A DNA stretch of 64,000 bases, from the NCBI GenBank assembly GCA_021234155.1, contig JAJEKV010000030.1, positions 14,208,079 to 14,272,078 of the forward strand, written 5' to 3'. How positions within the stretch are numbered: position 1 is the stretch's first letter; the number at the start of each line of letters is the position of its first letter. This document shows, one piece after another, positions 11,675-22,896 of the stretch. The notes beneath the pieces are model-generated. The model did no database searches. It saw only the letters and a program-made list of their open reading frames with translations, and had not been told where the DNA came from. The stretch comes from Isoetes taiwanensis. Its lineage: Eukaryota; Streptophyta; Lycopodiopsida; Isoetales; Isoetaceae. The translations under genes were made by a program, and so were the position numbers.

Positions 11675-14600
11675 TCACAAAAACAGAGTTAGAATTAATA
11701 CATAAATTAGAGACAAACAAATCAAAACCCCCCTAAAGGCACCAATTGAGTCCCACTTCCTGTTATATTTGTCAACCATTTTCCTTTTGTGAGCTGTTGC
11801 TGTAGCTTCAATGTCAAGCTGGAAATGCATCTTAATCCATAGAAAAGTTCTTTTTACCATACACAACTCTATTTCTTGCTTTCCAAATATTCCATAAGGC
11901 CATGAACATAATAGTATTGGCAAAGGCACAATTGTTTTGAATATAGGATAAGAGATTGCCATTAACTTTCATGGGAAAGAGGAATCCTAGCTTCTCATCA
12001 AACCAAGACCAGAAAGAGTTAAGCTTTGGACATAGAAAAATGTGCTCAGTACTCTCTTCCATGTTGCAAGCAAGCTGGCAATTTGGGGAGATAATCTCAT
12101 ATCTTCTGGAGACCATTTGTAATGTAGAGATACTCTTATTTGCCAGTAACCAGATAAAGAAACTTATCTTAGGGAAACAATACGAGTGCCACACTTCATT
12201 AAACAAAATCCTGCTATCCTCTTCAGAGATAGACCATTTGGAAGAAGCTTTTGAGGGAGTAGCAGATTCACTAATGATTGAATAGACCTTACTTACCTTA
12301 TAATGACATCTGCCATCCAAATTCCAGTTAGTAGCTTTAGGCACCACATTATTAAGCCAAAGGTAAGGTAGAATGGATCTGATATGATAATATATCTTTC
12401 TGTCACTTGATGTACCTTGCAATATTCTCTTAATGGCTGTCCAGGAAATAAATTTACCATCTAAATAAAGATCACTCAGCAGCCTAAAACCATGATCATT
12501 CCACTTTTTATAAATTCTTGGGTGCCTCAAGGCCAAAACATTGCTTGCATGATCACTAAGGATAGGATTCCAGAAAATAGACATTTGAAGGTTAAGATCA
12601 CTGAGGGCAGCATATTCAAAGCAAGTTTGAACTTTATTCCAAGCCATGATTATATTCCTCATGAGGGGGGAAGTATTAGGACCAGGGTGAAGATTATTGA
12701 AGCAGGAATCAGGCAAGATATGACTTAAGGAAGGGTGACCATCTACCTGAGAGCTCTGAAGCCAGAATTTTACAAATTGAGAAGCAGGACTAGAATTAGA
12801 CACAAGAGAATTCCACACATATTTCCCAGCTAGGGCACAAGCTTGCAGATGAAGATCCTTACAATCAAGACCACCACTTTTCTTAGGCCTTGCGACATAA
12901 TTAGATGTGAGAGCTAGCAAGGACTGAATTAGCAATAATAGTCCTACCTGCAAAAGATAGACCCCCTCTGAAATGATTCAACTTCTTCTTAATTCTATCA
13001 ATGATAAGGTGGCCATAGATCTTTCAAGGAGGGATTAAGAGAAAGAGGCATTCCCAACAAAGTAGAAGCTTGGTTGCAATTGAGGACCTTGATATCAGCA
13101 AAGTTTGGCTGAATATTATCTCCTATGATAACAGATTTGGCCAGATTTAGATTCACACTAGAGGCAGCTGAGAATTGCTTAATAATTTCCAAGAAAGCTT
13201 CAATATTAGAGAGATCAGCATCAAGGAAGGCAAAGGTATCATCAGCATATTGAGAAATGGTAAGGCAATCCTCACTGTTTGGCATTTGAAGACCTCTAAT
13301 CTCCCCCAGATTTTTTGAATGAATTACTGCCCTTGTATGCATCTCAGCCACAATTAGGAAGAGGTAAGGAGCAAGGGGGCATCCTTGTCTCACACCCCGA
13401 GAAAGAGGGAAGAACTGAGAGGGAGATCCATTGACAATGACAGCAGAGTTTGAGTGAATATTCAGACCATCAATTAAGAGCTTGAGTTTAGGATGAAAAC
13501 CAAACTTAGTGAGAGCAATGTCTAGGAAATTCCATCTAACAGTGTCAAAGGCTCTCTTGAAGTCAAGTTTTAGAAGCACACAATTTTGGTTGAAGACTTT
13601 ATTCCAATGAAGACCCTCCATGGCAGTAATATAAAAGTCTAAGATAAACCTCTTGGATAAGAAGGCAGATTGATAATGTGAGATATTTTTCTGTAGATAC
13701 TCTTTGATTCTGTTGGCAATGACTTTGGCACAAATTTTATAGGAGGTATTGGTGAGAGATATAGGCCTCCAATCCAAAAAAGCAGATGGATTATCTATCT
13801 TAGGTATAAGAGCAATGAGGCCAGCAGAGATAGATGAGTGCAGGTGATTATTTTCCCAAAAGCCTGTCACCATTGAGATAACATCATCTTTCAAAAGATC
13901 CCAGAAGTGAATGTAAAACTCACTAGGAATGCCATCAGGACCAGGGGATTTACATTTACCAAAAGATCTTAAGACCTTAAGAATTTCATGCTCAGCAGGA
14001 GGAACAATAAAAGACTCATCCATAGTGTCAATAGGAGTAGGGATAATCTTATCTGTTCCTTTCTCTTGAGGAGTCAATATCTTGAGAGGCAATTTTAGAG
14101 AAGAGAGAGGCATAGTTGTCATGAAAGAAGGATCTGATAATCTTTGGATCATTCAAGCATAAACCAGCATCAGTTCTAATTTCAGTAATAGAGTTTCTCA
14201 GCAGCCTAGCTTTGGCTACTTTAAAAAAGAACCTTGAGCTACCACAATCCATTTCTTTATTAAATTTGACTTTGCACTTGATTGTTGAGCTTTTAGCTTC
14301 AATCTCCTCTATACTTTTGAGGTAATTTTCAACTAATTCTTCACCCACTTGCAAGTTAAGATTGTATGGATCATTCTGCAGCAGGGATCTTATGTTTCTC
14401 ATGTGAGTTAACAGGTCCTCCTTCTCCTTCAATCTGGTGAGATGCTTCTTTTTTTACCATTCTTTAATCCAGCTTTTGGCTTTCTTAATCTTAGCATAAA
14501 AGCTTTTCATAGATTGGTGACTGCAATTAGATTGAAGATCAAGATAGAAAGCTTTGAAATCATTCACAAATGATTCATTTTCAAGAAGAGCACAATTGAA

Positions 14601-15350
14601 CTTGTAGGGAATATTTCCATCTCTTGGAATTTGAGTCAATTGCCTTGTACACAATAATTGTGGCTGGTGATCAGAGATTATATTCTCTTCATCACTTGTA
14701 ACAAAACAATTATCCCAAAGAGAAGAGTTAGGACTGCAGACATAGAATCTATCAAGAGCACAGTAGACCCTCTTATCCCCTTTTTGCTTGTTAGACCACG
14801 TGAAGGAGGCTGTAGAAGAAGGGACATGCACAAGGGAGGAATCAGAGATAAAATTATTCCAATTACATCTCTCAGAGGCAGACATATTAACGTTATTCCC
14901 TAACTTCATGTTCCATGAAGGGGTATTATTAAAGTCCCCTCCAACAATCCAATCCAAGATAGTATTATTCTGCAACCAAGAGTTAATTTCAGTCCATAGT
15001 AACTCCCTATCCTTGGGGCAAGTTGGGGCATAGATGTTAATAATACCAAAATCAGAATTTTGATACTTGAAGGTAACAGCTTGCCACAATTTAGAAGGGG
15101 AATTGAAGAAACTAAGATGCTCAAGGCTTTTCCAGATCATAATGATGCCACCACTTCTACCATTGGCCTCAATCCAGGTGGAGTGAGATCCTGGATAAAT
15201 CCAGTCACCAAGATTAGAGGTCTCAAATTTTGGAAGTTTAAGTTCTTGAAGCAGAATCACATCAGCATTATAGTTCCTGATTTGAGAGATAGCTCTTTTT
15301 CTTTTAATAGGACCTTTAATTCCTCTAATATTCCAAGATAAAATCCTCAT
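11675..15350 (-). pseudogene. LINE ORF2: endonuclease, reverse transcriptase, zinc-ribbon
   Basis: The region opens with an apurinic/apyrimidinic-type endonuclease (15350-14454; start MRILSWNIRG, then LLQELK, GGDFNN and SDHQPQL). A single stop follows, then a linker (14450-14049). The reverse transcriptase (14152-12998) has the motifs PGPDG, WRPISL, KLDFKRAFD, GVRQGCPLAP and the catalytic QYADD. The zf-RVT region (12953-11832) has WLLANKS, CNMEESTEHIFLCP and WNIWKARNRVVYG. At least two frameshifts separate these blocks. No RNase H domain is visible. Together these domains would nick the target and copy the LINE RNA into it. Confidence 0.92.
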
Positions 15351-15544
15351 TATACTTTGAGCTTAGAAGAAACAATTAAAAGGAAAAGGAAGCAACAAAC
15401 CAGAAAGTTAAATATATCTCTTTTTCTTTTTCTCTTTTCTATGTTTACTTCTAGTATTAGCAGCAGGAGTATTAGTGAGGTCAGCAAGAGTTGAACTATG
15501 CTTATATTTAGAGGCATTTGGCCTAGAGGATTCAGATTTAGCAG

Positions 15545-17766
15545 TTAATCCAGCAGTAGAGCAATCAACAAGAAATTTATCCCCTTCCCAATTTTCTTTA
15601 TCATTTGCATTTTCAATCTCATCTTCACTAATATCTGAGGATCCTCCACCTCAGGCTGAGTTAGGTCTTCTTGCAGGACAAAAGTAATTTCTTGAGTAGA
15701 GTCAGCTGCCAAATTCTTATCACTATCGAACCAATTATTGTCATATTCCAGGCCAGCTGCATCCCTTTCTAGAGTATCTTGTACAATTTCATCATCCATA
15801 AGATTATACTGACAGTAGTGTTGGCCATGTGCACTGAGGCCCTCTTGCAAAGATGCCAGCTGCTGAGCAATTTCCAAGGCAATATTTGAAGGAAGAGGGG
15901 GGGGGGTCAGGGGCTGGTGAAAGATCAATAATTAGGGTTCAACTTGCCTTCACATGGTTTGCTCAACAAAACCTTCAAATCAAGTTCAGGGTTAAGGTTA
16001 GCTAATACCTGAAATTGGTTAGAATTACCAATTAAGTGATAAGCAGCCATCTCTTGAACCTTACTTGATTCAGCAACATTCGATGGGAAGATAATTTGAT
16101 TGTTCTCCATTGGCGAAGTAGTAATAGGAGCTGGAACAACCTCCACAAGAGTATCTTTGGGATCAATCATAGACTGTCCAATCATAGACTGTTCATTTTC
16201 CATCCTATTTTGTTTCAGAGATTTACCATGTTTATTTTTCTTGTTTAATGGACCATTCTTAACCATGAAGGAATCAAGAATATCAGCATTCTCCTTGTTC
16301 TTGGCAGAAAACTTTGCATCCATAATAATTTTGTTCAATGTGTCATGCAAATTACTGATTTTTGAGAAGCTGTTATCCTTATCAGTGGTTTTGGCAGAAT
16401 TTTCATGGTTCTGCAACACATTGACTTGCTGAGCTTTACCATTCCTGAGGGTCTTCACAAAATCACCTCTAAGCTTTCCTTTATTAGATGCTTCCTCATT
16501 CTTAAGTTCTGCTTCTCTTAACTGCTTTCTTCTTTGAATTCTTTTGTAGCTGCCATTAACTTTAGTCCACTGAAATTTGCTATCCTTGGAGATAATGCAT
16601 GGATCACCAATGTCAGGATCTTGATGATCAATAACTGATCCATTTGAATTTTGCTTGATCTGCTGACTGTTGACCCTATTACTGATATTGACTTTTTGGT
16701 TGACCTGCTCATTGACTCAACAGTTATCAGATAACTTTATATGAACATTGGAATTCTGCTCACAAGAAGCTGATAAATCCTTGCAGGAATCATACCAAAA
16801 GTGTCTAATCTTATAATTTTGGCACTGAGGTGGCAAGCCTGACCATCTCAAATCCAGAAAGGCTTCTTTCCCAAAAACATCTTGAAAGGGGATGTGGAGG
16901 GGAATGTCTTTGGAAATATCAAGCTGGACAATGGAGCGGGGTGGTCTATAGGGGGGAAATTCAGTGCAAATATAGGATCCAATTGAGTCAAATAGGAGTT
17001 TAAGACAGTCCTCATTCCAGTATATTGGGTTTAGACCATGAAGGGTGGTGGAAGCAACACAAAGATTGTCCAAATTGGCTACTTCAAATTTGGGATCCCA
17101 TTTAAGAAAGGTAAGTTGAAATGATTCAAAAGCCATTGGACCATGATTTAAAAGAAAGTTGGCAGATCTTTTACTGCCACATTCAATCATAATATAAGGG
17201 AAGTGAAGCCAGTAGACAACATTTATAAGCATACCCTTCTGAAGGTTCAGGCAGAAAGACCAAAGCTTGTCTAGTTTAATCCCATGCTTATTAGTTTTAA
17301 CAATTACAGCAGAGTCATGGAATGAGTTTAATTTTGCATGAACAGAAGGGAGATCCAAGGAAATACCATTGAAAGTAGCCTTCTTTCTGGCACTGAATGG
17401 ACCCTTGAAAGGGCGGATATCTCCTAGGATCTTGTCCATGGTAGCATCTGGAGACATTGGTTGATCCGATCTTTTATCTCCATAAGCAATAGGAATTTCG
17501 AGGACGGGATCAATGCTTGGAAGCCGACCTAAGAAATCCGGATCCTTGGAAAGATTATCCCAGCATGGGACTCTAAAAGATAACGGATCCATTGAAGGCT
17601 GCCCAATGCATGAATTAGCAAAATTACCAAAGAAAATGAAATTTTTGGGATTTTCATGGAAGGATCTTAACTGTTTGAGAAGCTCGGGTCGATCAGAGGG
17701 CGCGAATTCAGCAAAAGCGTGAAGAGTGGAGAGAAATTTAGGGTAATTTTTGCTTTTGAGAGCCAT
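15545..17766 (-). pseudogene. LINE ORF1 (gag-like, DUF4283-type)
   Basis: The start MALKSKNYPK at 17766 gives 349 open codons to 16717. Three shorter blocks in shifted frames follow (16712-16518, 16458-15925, 15928-15545). The first block resembles the DUF4283/zinc-knuckle ORF1 proteins of plant L1 elements. A knuckle-like C-x2-Y-x3-H-x5-C (CQNYKIRHFWYDSC, near 16830-16790) has its second cysteine replaced. The later part is rich in Asn, Lys and Ser and looks disordered. The expected role is RNA binding and chaperoning of the LINE transcript. Confidence 0.75.
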
Positions 17767-17936
17767 GCAGAAAGAACCAGGTGAAAACTACAAAAGCAGA
17801 AGGAACATGTGCGAATTGGCAGGAGGGGAAAACAAAGGCCAAGGAAAAAAAACAGAGGAAGAGCCTATCTAAATTTGAGAAGTCGGAAAGCCACACTCAG
17901 TACCAAATTGAAAGAAACCAGACGCCAAGACATGAA

Positions 17937-18293
17937 TCATTGTTCAGAGTAGACTTTTACCACAATCTTGGAATCAACCCAATCACAATGAACATGAAAA
18001 ATGCCCGAAGCAGAGACTTCTTTCTTTCCAATGAACTCCTGTAGCCAAGATTCAACAATCTCCACTTCAAATTCTACTGAACTCGGAATAAATGAATACT
18101 CAGGGGCAAATAATTCTTGAGGAAAATGCTGCTCAGAGATTAGCGAATTCCACAAGTCAGAGGGAGAGCCTTTCAAATAACCACAGGTCAATCTCGAATT
18201 TTGCTTGATAATTGTGAAGACATTGGTATCCATTTGTGGCATTTGATGAGGGGAATCATGAGAAATGCAAGCCCCTACAAGGCTGGCAAACAA
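17937..18293 (-). other. Open frame in the LINE 5' region
   Basis: 118 codons upstream of ORF1 inside the LINE, starting MFASLVGACIS and containing an acidic stretch EFEVEIVESW. I do not recognise it. It may be a lost N-terminal part of ORF1 or a chance frame in the 5' untranslated region. Confidence 0.3.
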
Positions 18294-18432
18294 AATCCCA
18301 CAAATTGTCTTCAGAAGCAGCTTGAATTAGCACAGCAGATCAAAATTTGAGTTTGAATCAGATAGGACAAAGCAATCAAGAAAAATGGCGCACATTGCTG
18401 ACGTGTCTGTTCGCTTCATATCTCATATACTC

Positions 18433-18442
18433 GTTAATGCAC
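18433..18442. repeat. LINE target-site duplication, right copy
   Basis: GTTAATGCAC, identical to 10873-10882. Confidence 0.85.
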
Positions 18443-20996
18443 ATATGACTAATATAATACTGATGCTCTTTCACCTTTCTTTTGCTCTCCCAGCCCATTT
18501 CTTCATAAGAACCAAAAGACAGATGACCCCCTCCCTGAATTTGCTTCTGACTGTACAAGCAATTCGGCAAATTCGCAGAGCGCATGATAATAACCAAATG
18601 ATAAATTTTTGCAGTGGTCATGGTGGCTATCCTTGTAAAAAGGTCTATGTATTTTTTGCAATCCCATACCTTGTTGATCCCTCGGATGTCAATAAATATC
18701 AATGCGGCATTCTCTGACACTGGGGAGGATGTAGGGATGCTATCTTTTGTCACTGCAATCACAATATTTCTCTTTTCCTTTCTTTTTCTAGCCTCTTCTG
18801 GCTTTAGAATATTCCTGATTGGCTCGAAAGGCTACTGAGCGGGTTACCTAGTGTATGATCCTTGTTATAATTTTGCCTTCCGCATTACTCAGTATCAAGA
18901 TCTAATATATCTAGTATTCTCTGCTCCGTCAAATCAGGAAAAGCCTGAAGCAATTCCTCGAAGCTATCAAAATCCTTTTGTAGCAAATTAGAGGCATATG
19001 ATAATATTTCACGCCTCATAAAAGTTAGGGTTTTGATGTCAGTTGCCCGTTGCTTGCAATCAAACCTCCCGCTATACCCTGACTGCACCTTTAAATACGT
19101 ATTGCCTTCCATAATTTCATCTAGCAGCGGTGCCACCTCTGCATTCGACATACCTCGTAGAAACCGGAGCCAGATCTTGTTAAAAAAGTCTTTGGATGGC
19201 TTATCCGGAAACTTACCATGGTCGTCACTGAGCTTACGGTTCACCCACATTCCGGCAACTTCCACTAATTTCTTGAAAACCTTTTCATCCATAAAGATAA
19301 ATTGTTTTTCATCTTTAAGTTCCTGCACTTTCAAAGTGGTGGTTGCAATTTCATGGAAGTCCTGCAGAAACAAAGGTCATCAAGATCGCGGCCGCGATGT
19401 TGATGAGTAGAAAATAAAGAATTACCTTCCAAGCTGATGTCGCTGCAGTCCCTATCGGTCCTTGAGGAGGACAGCCATAAGCCTTGTGCTGATGACGAAG
19501 TTGTTGCAGCTTTTCTAATAGAGGCTCTCTGTAGACGGTATTTGCAATAACTTCGTTGCATTGAATGCTCAACTCTATATATTCTTTGTGTCCTGATTTC
19601 CGTTGAGCACTCGGATCTTCTTCTAGCATAGACTTTAGCAAATTCTAATTCTTTCTCTAACCGGGCCGACTAATCGAACAAAGCGGCCGTATACGCAAAT
19701 CTTGTGATTGCGGAAATAATGTAAAATTTCTTGCCCTTCAAATCCTCCTGGATTGCTCCATGTCACCCTCTTCTTCCCAAAAAAATGGATAACCATCAAG
19801 TCAAACCTAAACAACAAAAGTCCAAAACAAAAAACAAGCAATTACCTCGTAATGGGGTCAAATGGTACGACGTCAGAAGACGTGAGGACCTCTGTTGGGT
19901 ATGTCTTAAAGCTTTTAACCAGAGTTTGAACATGGTCATTTGAGCACATTGATTGTGTCAGTTTACCGGTCTTTGGTTCACAATCAAAAATAGAAATCTT
20001 AAGTAAACCGTTAATCCTAAAGGTACTAACCATTTAAACCGCTCAAGCTTCGAAAGTAGTTTGCTCTGCCATCTTGTATTCCTCTTCCGGATTGAACTTC
20101 AACTCGATTGGAATGGCAGGTGCGTGGGGCCATGTCAATAACTTCGTAGAAGAGACTTCTGTAACAGAAGGGGGGGTTTGAGAATTGGTGGGCTGTGAGC
20201 TTTCCTCAGAGTTCAGATTTTGAAGGTTTATTTTGAAAGTAGTAGGTTTTTTGGGAATGAAGCAACCACTAGTAGAGGTAGCTGGGCCCTTTATAGCAAG
20301 AGGAAGAGTAGGGTTAATAATCTTAGGGGTTTATGGTGGAGTCTGGTTCTTCAATAAGTTTCCTTTGCTACTCGGGCTCTCCCAAAGTAGCTATTGGCTT
20401 CACACTTTTTTTCTTGGCCACGGCTCTGAGCCAATTGGTGTCCATCACCGAGGGCATTTTTTCGTCCCAAACTACTTTCAAAGAACTGTTCGGTGGCTTC
20501 TTGTCTGTAGACAAACCTTTTCTGCAGGCCGAAAACCCTACCAAGATTTCTCTATTTCTCTTTATACCTGACAAAGAGAGAGATTCATAAGATGGCAACA
20601 CCCAGCCATAATCCTTAGCGGATGTTGGGACATTTTTCCCCGTGGCTGGCTTGTTCATCTTGCTAGCTGTCATCATCGATGGGTCATAATTCTGCCACTT
20701 CAAAACATATTCCATAAACTGCACCTGTTGTGTGTCCTCAATGCTGCATATGATAGCATCTTGGACGTTGTTCTTGGTGCCTTCCCACATTGCCACTACT
20801 ATACCAATTTGCTCAACGTCCTCAGCTTCTTTTCCAGTGTGCAGGAACATGCACAGGTCCTTTCTCCGGTCGCCACGAATGTGTGGGATTGCCTTGCAAT
20901 CTCTATACACCATTTCCTTTCATTAGACGGAGTTATAATATGGATGGGTTCGACATCTGGACCACAAAACAACGCGAGGGCTGTAAACAAAAGCAT
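18443..20996 (-). pseudogene. Methyltransferase-like gene, 5' half (multi-exon, broken)
   Basis: A minus-strand gene with a likely start ATG at 20996. A long exon runs to about 20044 and contains VAMWEGTKNNVQDAIICS and WPHAPAIPIELKF, with frameshifts near 20930 and 20368. Exons at 20033-19846 and about 19770-19426 follow, then 19361-18885 (162 codons, FIFMDEKVFKKLVEVAGMW). The final part runs from about 18820 to 18443 and reads ALIFIDIRGINKVWD, then LPNCLYSQKQIQGGGHL. The DIRGINKVWD stretch sits where beta-class amino-methyltransferases carry motif IV, DPPYG; here the catalytic residues are not canonical. The N-terminal regions match nothing I know. Introns are short with GT-AG ends. The gene continues at 10872 beyond the LINE. 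Confidence 0.5.
19362..19425 (-). other. 64-bp intron containing a perfect palindrome
   Basis: On the minus strand the exon ends ...TCAGCTTGGAAG, the intron runs from GTAATTC to TTTCTGCAG, and the next exon GACTTCCATGAA continues in frame. ATCGCGGCCGCGAT occupies 19385-19398, extended to a 26-bp palindrome (19379-19404 region) with one mismatched pair. Confidence 0.75.
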
Positions 20997-21052
20997 CAGG
21001 TGAGTGCATGATAGACTAGATAATGCTTAACACAGAAAAGTATAAACTACTT

Positions 21053-21078
21053 GGAAGGATCACGACCGCGATCCTTCC
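21053..21078. repeat. Palindrome copy P1
   Basis: 26-bp imperfect inverted repeat with arms GGAAGGATC and GATCCTTCC around ACGACCGC. Confidence 0.85.
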
Positions 21079-21211
21079 GACAACAGACGAATGCATGTTC
21101 CAAGCAACCTGAAGCTTACTTTGCTCAACTGCCGCGATTTCAAAAAGGACCAACAAAGGTACTACAAAACCTATCCGGCATAACCAACATAAACTAAACA
21201 CTACTCGAGAC

Positions 21212-21227
21212 CATCGCGGCCGCGATG
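21212..21227. repeat. Palindrome copy P2
   Basis: CATCGCGGCCGCGATG, a perfect 16-bp inverted repeat containing GCGGCCGC. Confidence 0.85.
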
Positions 21228-21266
21228 TTGTCTAGCAGCTAAGCAGGGCAAAACAAGAAAATTTCT

Positions 21267-21300
21267 GCTCAGCAAGACCGCGGCCGCGATCCTGCCGAGC
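21267..21300. repeat. Palindrome copy P3 (longest)
   Basis: 34-bp imperfect inverted repeat with arms GCTCAGCAAG and CCTGCCGAGC around the core ACCGCGGCCGCGAT. Confidence 0.85.
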
Positions 21301-21330
21301 ATCTAAACTACAAAAAACATAGAACAATTT

Positions 21331-21364
21331 GCTAAGAAAGATCGCGACCGCGATCTTGCTGAGC
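21331..21364. repeat. Palindrome copy P4
   Basis: Core AGATCGCGACCGCGATCT at 21339-21356; the right arm extends with TGCTGAGC, as in P3. Confidence 0.85.
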
Positions 21365-21410
21365 TAAAATGCTAAAAATTACCTTCTCTGACGATGTCCT
21401 TAGGTGCCAT

Positions 21411-21576
21411 GGATCGCGGGCGCAGACGATTTACGAAAATCAGGTTCTTTGGGGGAGGTTGCTAAGGCGCTCAATGCTCGAAGGCGCTAGGCGCTTGACT
21501 GCAAAAGATCGCGGGCGCTAGAAAAATTTTGTAATGCTTCGGCTGGAATTAAATATATAAAGAATCGCGGCCACGA
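21411..21576. repeat. Three degenerate palindrome relics P5-P7
   Basis: GGATCGCGGGCGC at 21411-21423, AGATCGCGGGCGCT at 21506-21519 and AATCGCGGCCACGAA near 21563-21577. Each retains one arm and a damaged second arm. Confidence 0.6.
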
Positions 21577-21587
21577 AAATTAAATGC

Positions 21588-21712
21588 CCGCCAGCCATTA
21601 TGGCGACATAATTACCGTGCCATAATGGTGCCTCGATTACCGTGCCCGCCATAATTGACATCCCGCCGGCTGTATTAATTACCCGCCGGTTGTATTAATT
21701 ACCGGCCATAAA
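21588..21712. repeat. Short tandem repeats
   Basis: Two copies of a unit like CCCGCCGGYTGTATTAATTA around 21662-21702, preceded by repeated ATTACCGTGCC words. Nothing coding is seen. Confidence 0.6.
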
Positions 21713-22096
21713 TGCTTCCGTGCGAAACTACCCTAAAGTTAGAGCACGCAATCCGTACTAAAGGTCTTTATCGACTTGGACGTCCGCGCTCAAATTCCAT
21801 GCGTACCGTCAGGCAATTAATTGAACCTGACATGTTAAGCAGCCATAAATGCCCGGAATAGACACTACAATGACAGGCAAATTTGAATTCTGTAACAAGC
21901 ATTTGAATTTGAACCGAGAAAAGCCAATTCAAATTTGTGTGTTTTGCAAGATCTTGGAGACGCTAATGCAATGTTCTAAGAAAGCTCGAGAATCCAGCAT
22001 CAATAGAAGGCGCTGACAAAGGCGCTCATAATCCGCCAGCACAGCGCCACTCTATTAACTTCGATTTCTTCCACTACCTCGAATTTTGTCATTTGT

Positions 22097-22144
22097 GCAA
22101 GGTAAAATGGCTATCCTGATGCAAGGTAAAATGGCTATCCTGAT
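22097..22144. repeat. 24-bp tandem duplication
   Basis: The unit beginning GCAAGGTAAAATGG and ending CCTGAT occurs twice head to tail. Confidence 0.9.
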
Positions 22145-22617
22145 GCCTATTTCTTAGTAAACTGAACTGAAAGTTTAATGTTGCAACAATGGTCACTGAT
22201 AATTACTATCTGTTAAGAATATGCTGATAGTTAATGATCAATACTACATAATTTATCCTTAAAGAAGGTTTCCTTTCAGAGTTGTCGGCATTGAATTGTT
22301 TATACTGAAAGAACCATATTTAATATATGCATTGATAAAATACCTGCTGATATTTCTGCAAACCACTAAGCTAAGTTAGTAAACATAAACATTTTGGGTT
22401 CCCTGTGCACTCTGCTGTGTCTATTATACAATGCTCACGTGTTTGAAATATATGCTTTCTTTCTCCCTTTCTATGATACAATGCATGTTTTGGTCGCACT
22501 GCAGCTTCTGACGACTTGTTGGCTTCGAGGAGACGCTAACGCTACCATTTGAAGCCTTGTGAGGTAAGAGTAATGCTTCAGTGTCGGAGTCAATGCTTCA
22601 ACTCTTATGCTCACCGA

Positions 22618-22633
22618 GATCGCGGCCGCGATC
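22618..22633. repeat. Palindrome copy P8 (consensus core)
   Basis: GATCGCGGCCGCGATC, perfect; flanked by ACCGA on the left and CCCCCGAG on the right, which also pair partly. Confidence 0.9.
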
Positions 22634-22732
22634 CCCCCGAGAAGAGCAAAACTAATAATAGCATGTGCTTTCGAGTCGGAGTCAAAGTCATATCGGAGTC
22701 CTTAATAAAGTAGCAAGTATAGATGGTTGCAG

Positions 22733-22786
22733 AAAGCGCGACCACGATCTTGTCAATGCTCGGCAAGATCGCGGTGGCGATTGTCC
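22733..22786. repeat. Palindrome copies P9 and P10
   Basis: AAGCGCGACCACGATCTTGT (22733-22752) and GCAAGATCGCGGTGGCGATT (22763-22782), separated by a TCAATGCTCG spacer. Both keep the CAAGATCG arm. Confidence 0.7.
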
Positions 22787-22856
22787 TGAACATATTTTTA
22801 GTTCAAAAATGTCCTTGTGTACTTGATTCTTCAAAACAGAGCTCTGTTAGCTCACA

Positions 22857-22876
22857 AAGATCGCCATCGCGATGTT
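22857..22876. repeat. Palindrome copy P11 next to the DUF7869 start
   Basis: AAAGATCGCCATCGCGATGT, ending about 20 bases before the ATG at 22897. Confidence 0.7.
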
Positions 22877-22896
22877 GACGATCAGTTTTTTGTAGG

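Larger units (their letters stand above)
10883..18432 (-). mobile_element. L1-type LINE retrotransposon, 7.55 kb
   Basis: A complete-looking non-LTR element on the minus strand. It has a 12-base poly-A tail (poly-T on plus at 10883-10894), two ORF regions and a 10-bp target duplication, GTTAATGCAC, on both sides. Removing it joins 10872 to 18443 and restores the open frame of the host gene around the codons for MCIN-RSDAR. A related locus at about 40270-40480 has the same join uninterrupted. Both ORFs carry a few stops and frameshifts, so it is inactive but not ancient. Confidence 0.93.
20997..22896. promoter_or_regulatory. Divergent intergenic region rich in palindromes
   Basis: A 1.9-kb gap between the start of the minus-strand methyltransferase-like gene and the plus-strand DUF7869 gene, so any promoters of both genes lie here. 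It holds eleven or so copies or relics of a CG-rich palindrome and two sets of short tandem repeats. The middle (21720-22560) shows no palindrome and no gene. No clear TATA box can be assigned to either gene. Confidence 0.6.

Noticed and set aside
18443-20996. Bacterial methyltransferase contamination
   Set aside because: The gene has short GT-AG introns, is interrupted by a plant LINE with a target duplication, and has a diverged second copy among plant elements.
21212-22633. NotI linker or cloning artefact (GCGGCCGC)
   Set aside because: Copies vary at the centre and arms and occur at many positions including an intron; adapter sequence would be identical.
19379-22876. CRISPR array
   Set aside because: Spacing is irregular, units are palindromic throughout, there are no unique equal-length spacers, and the context is a plant genome.
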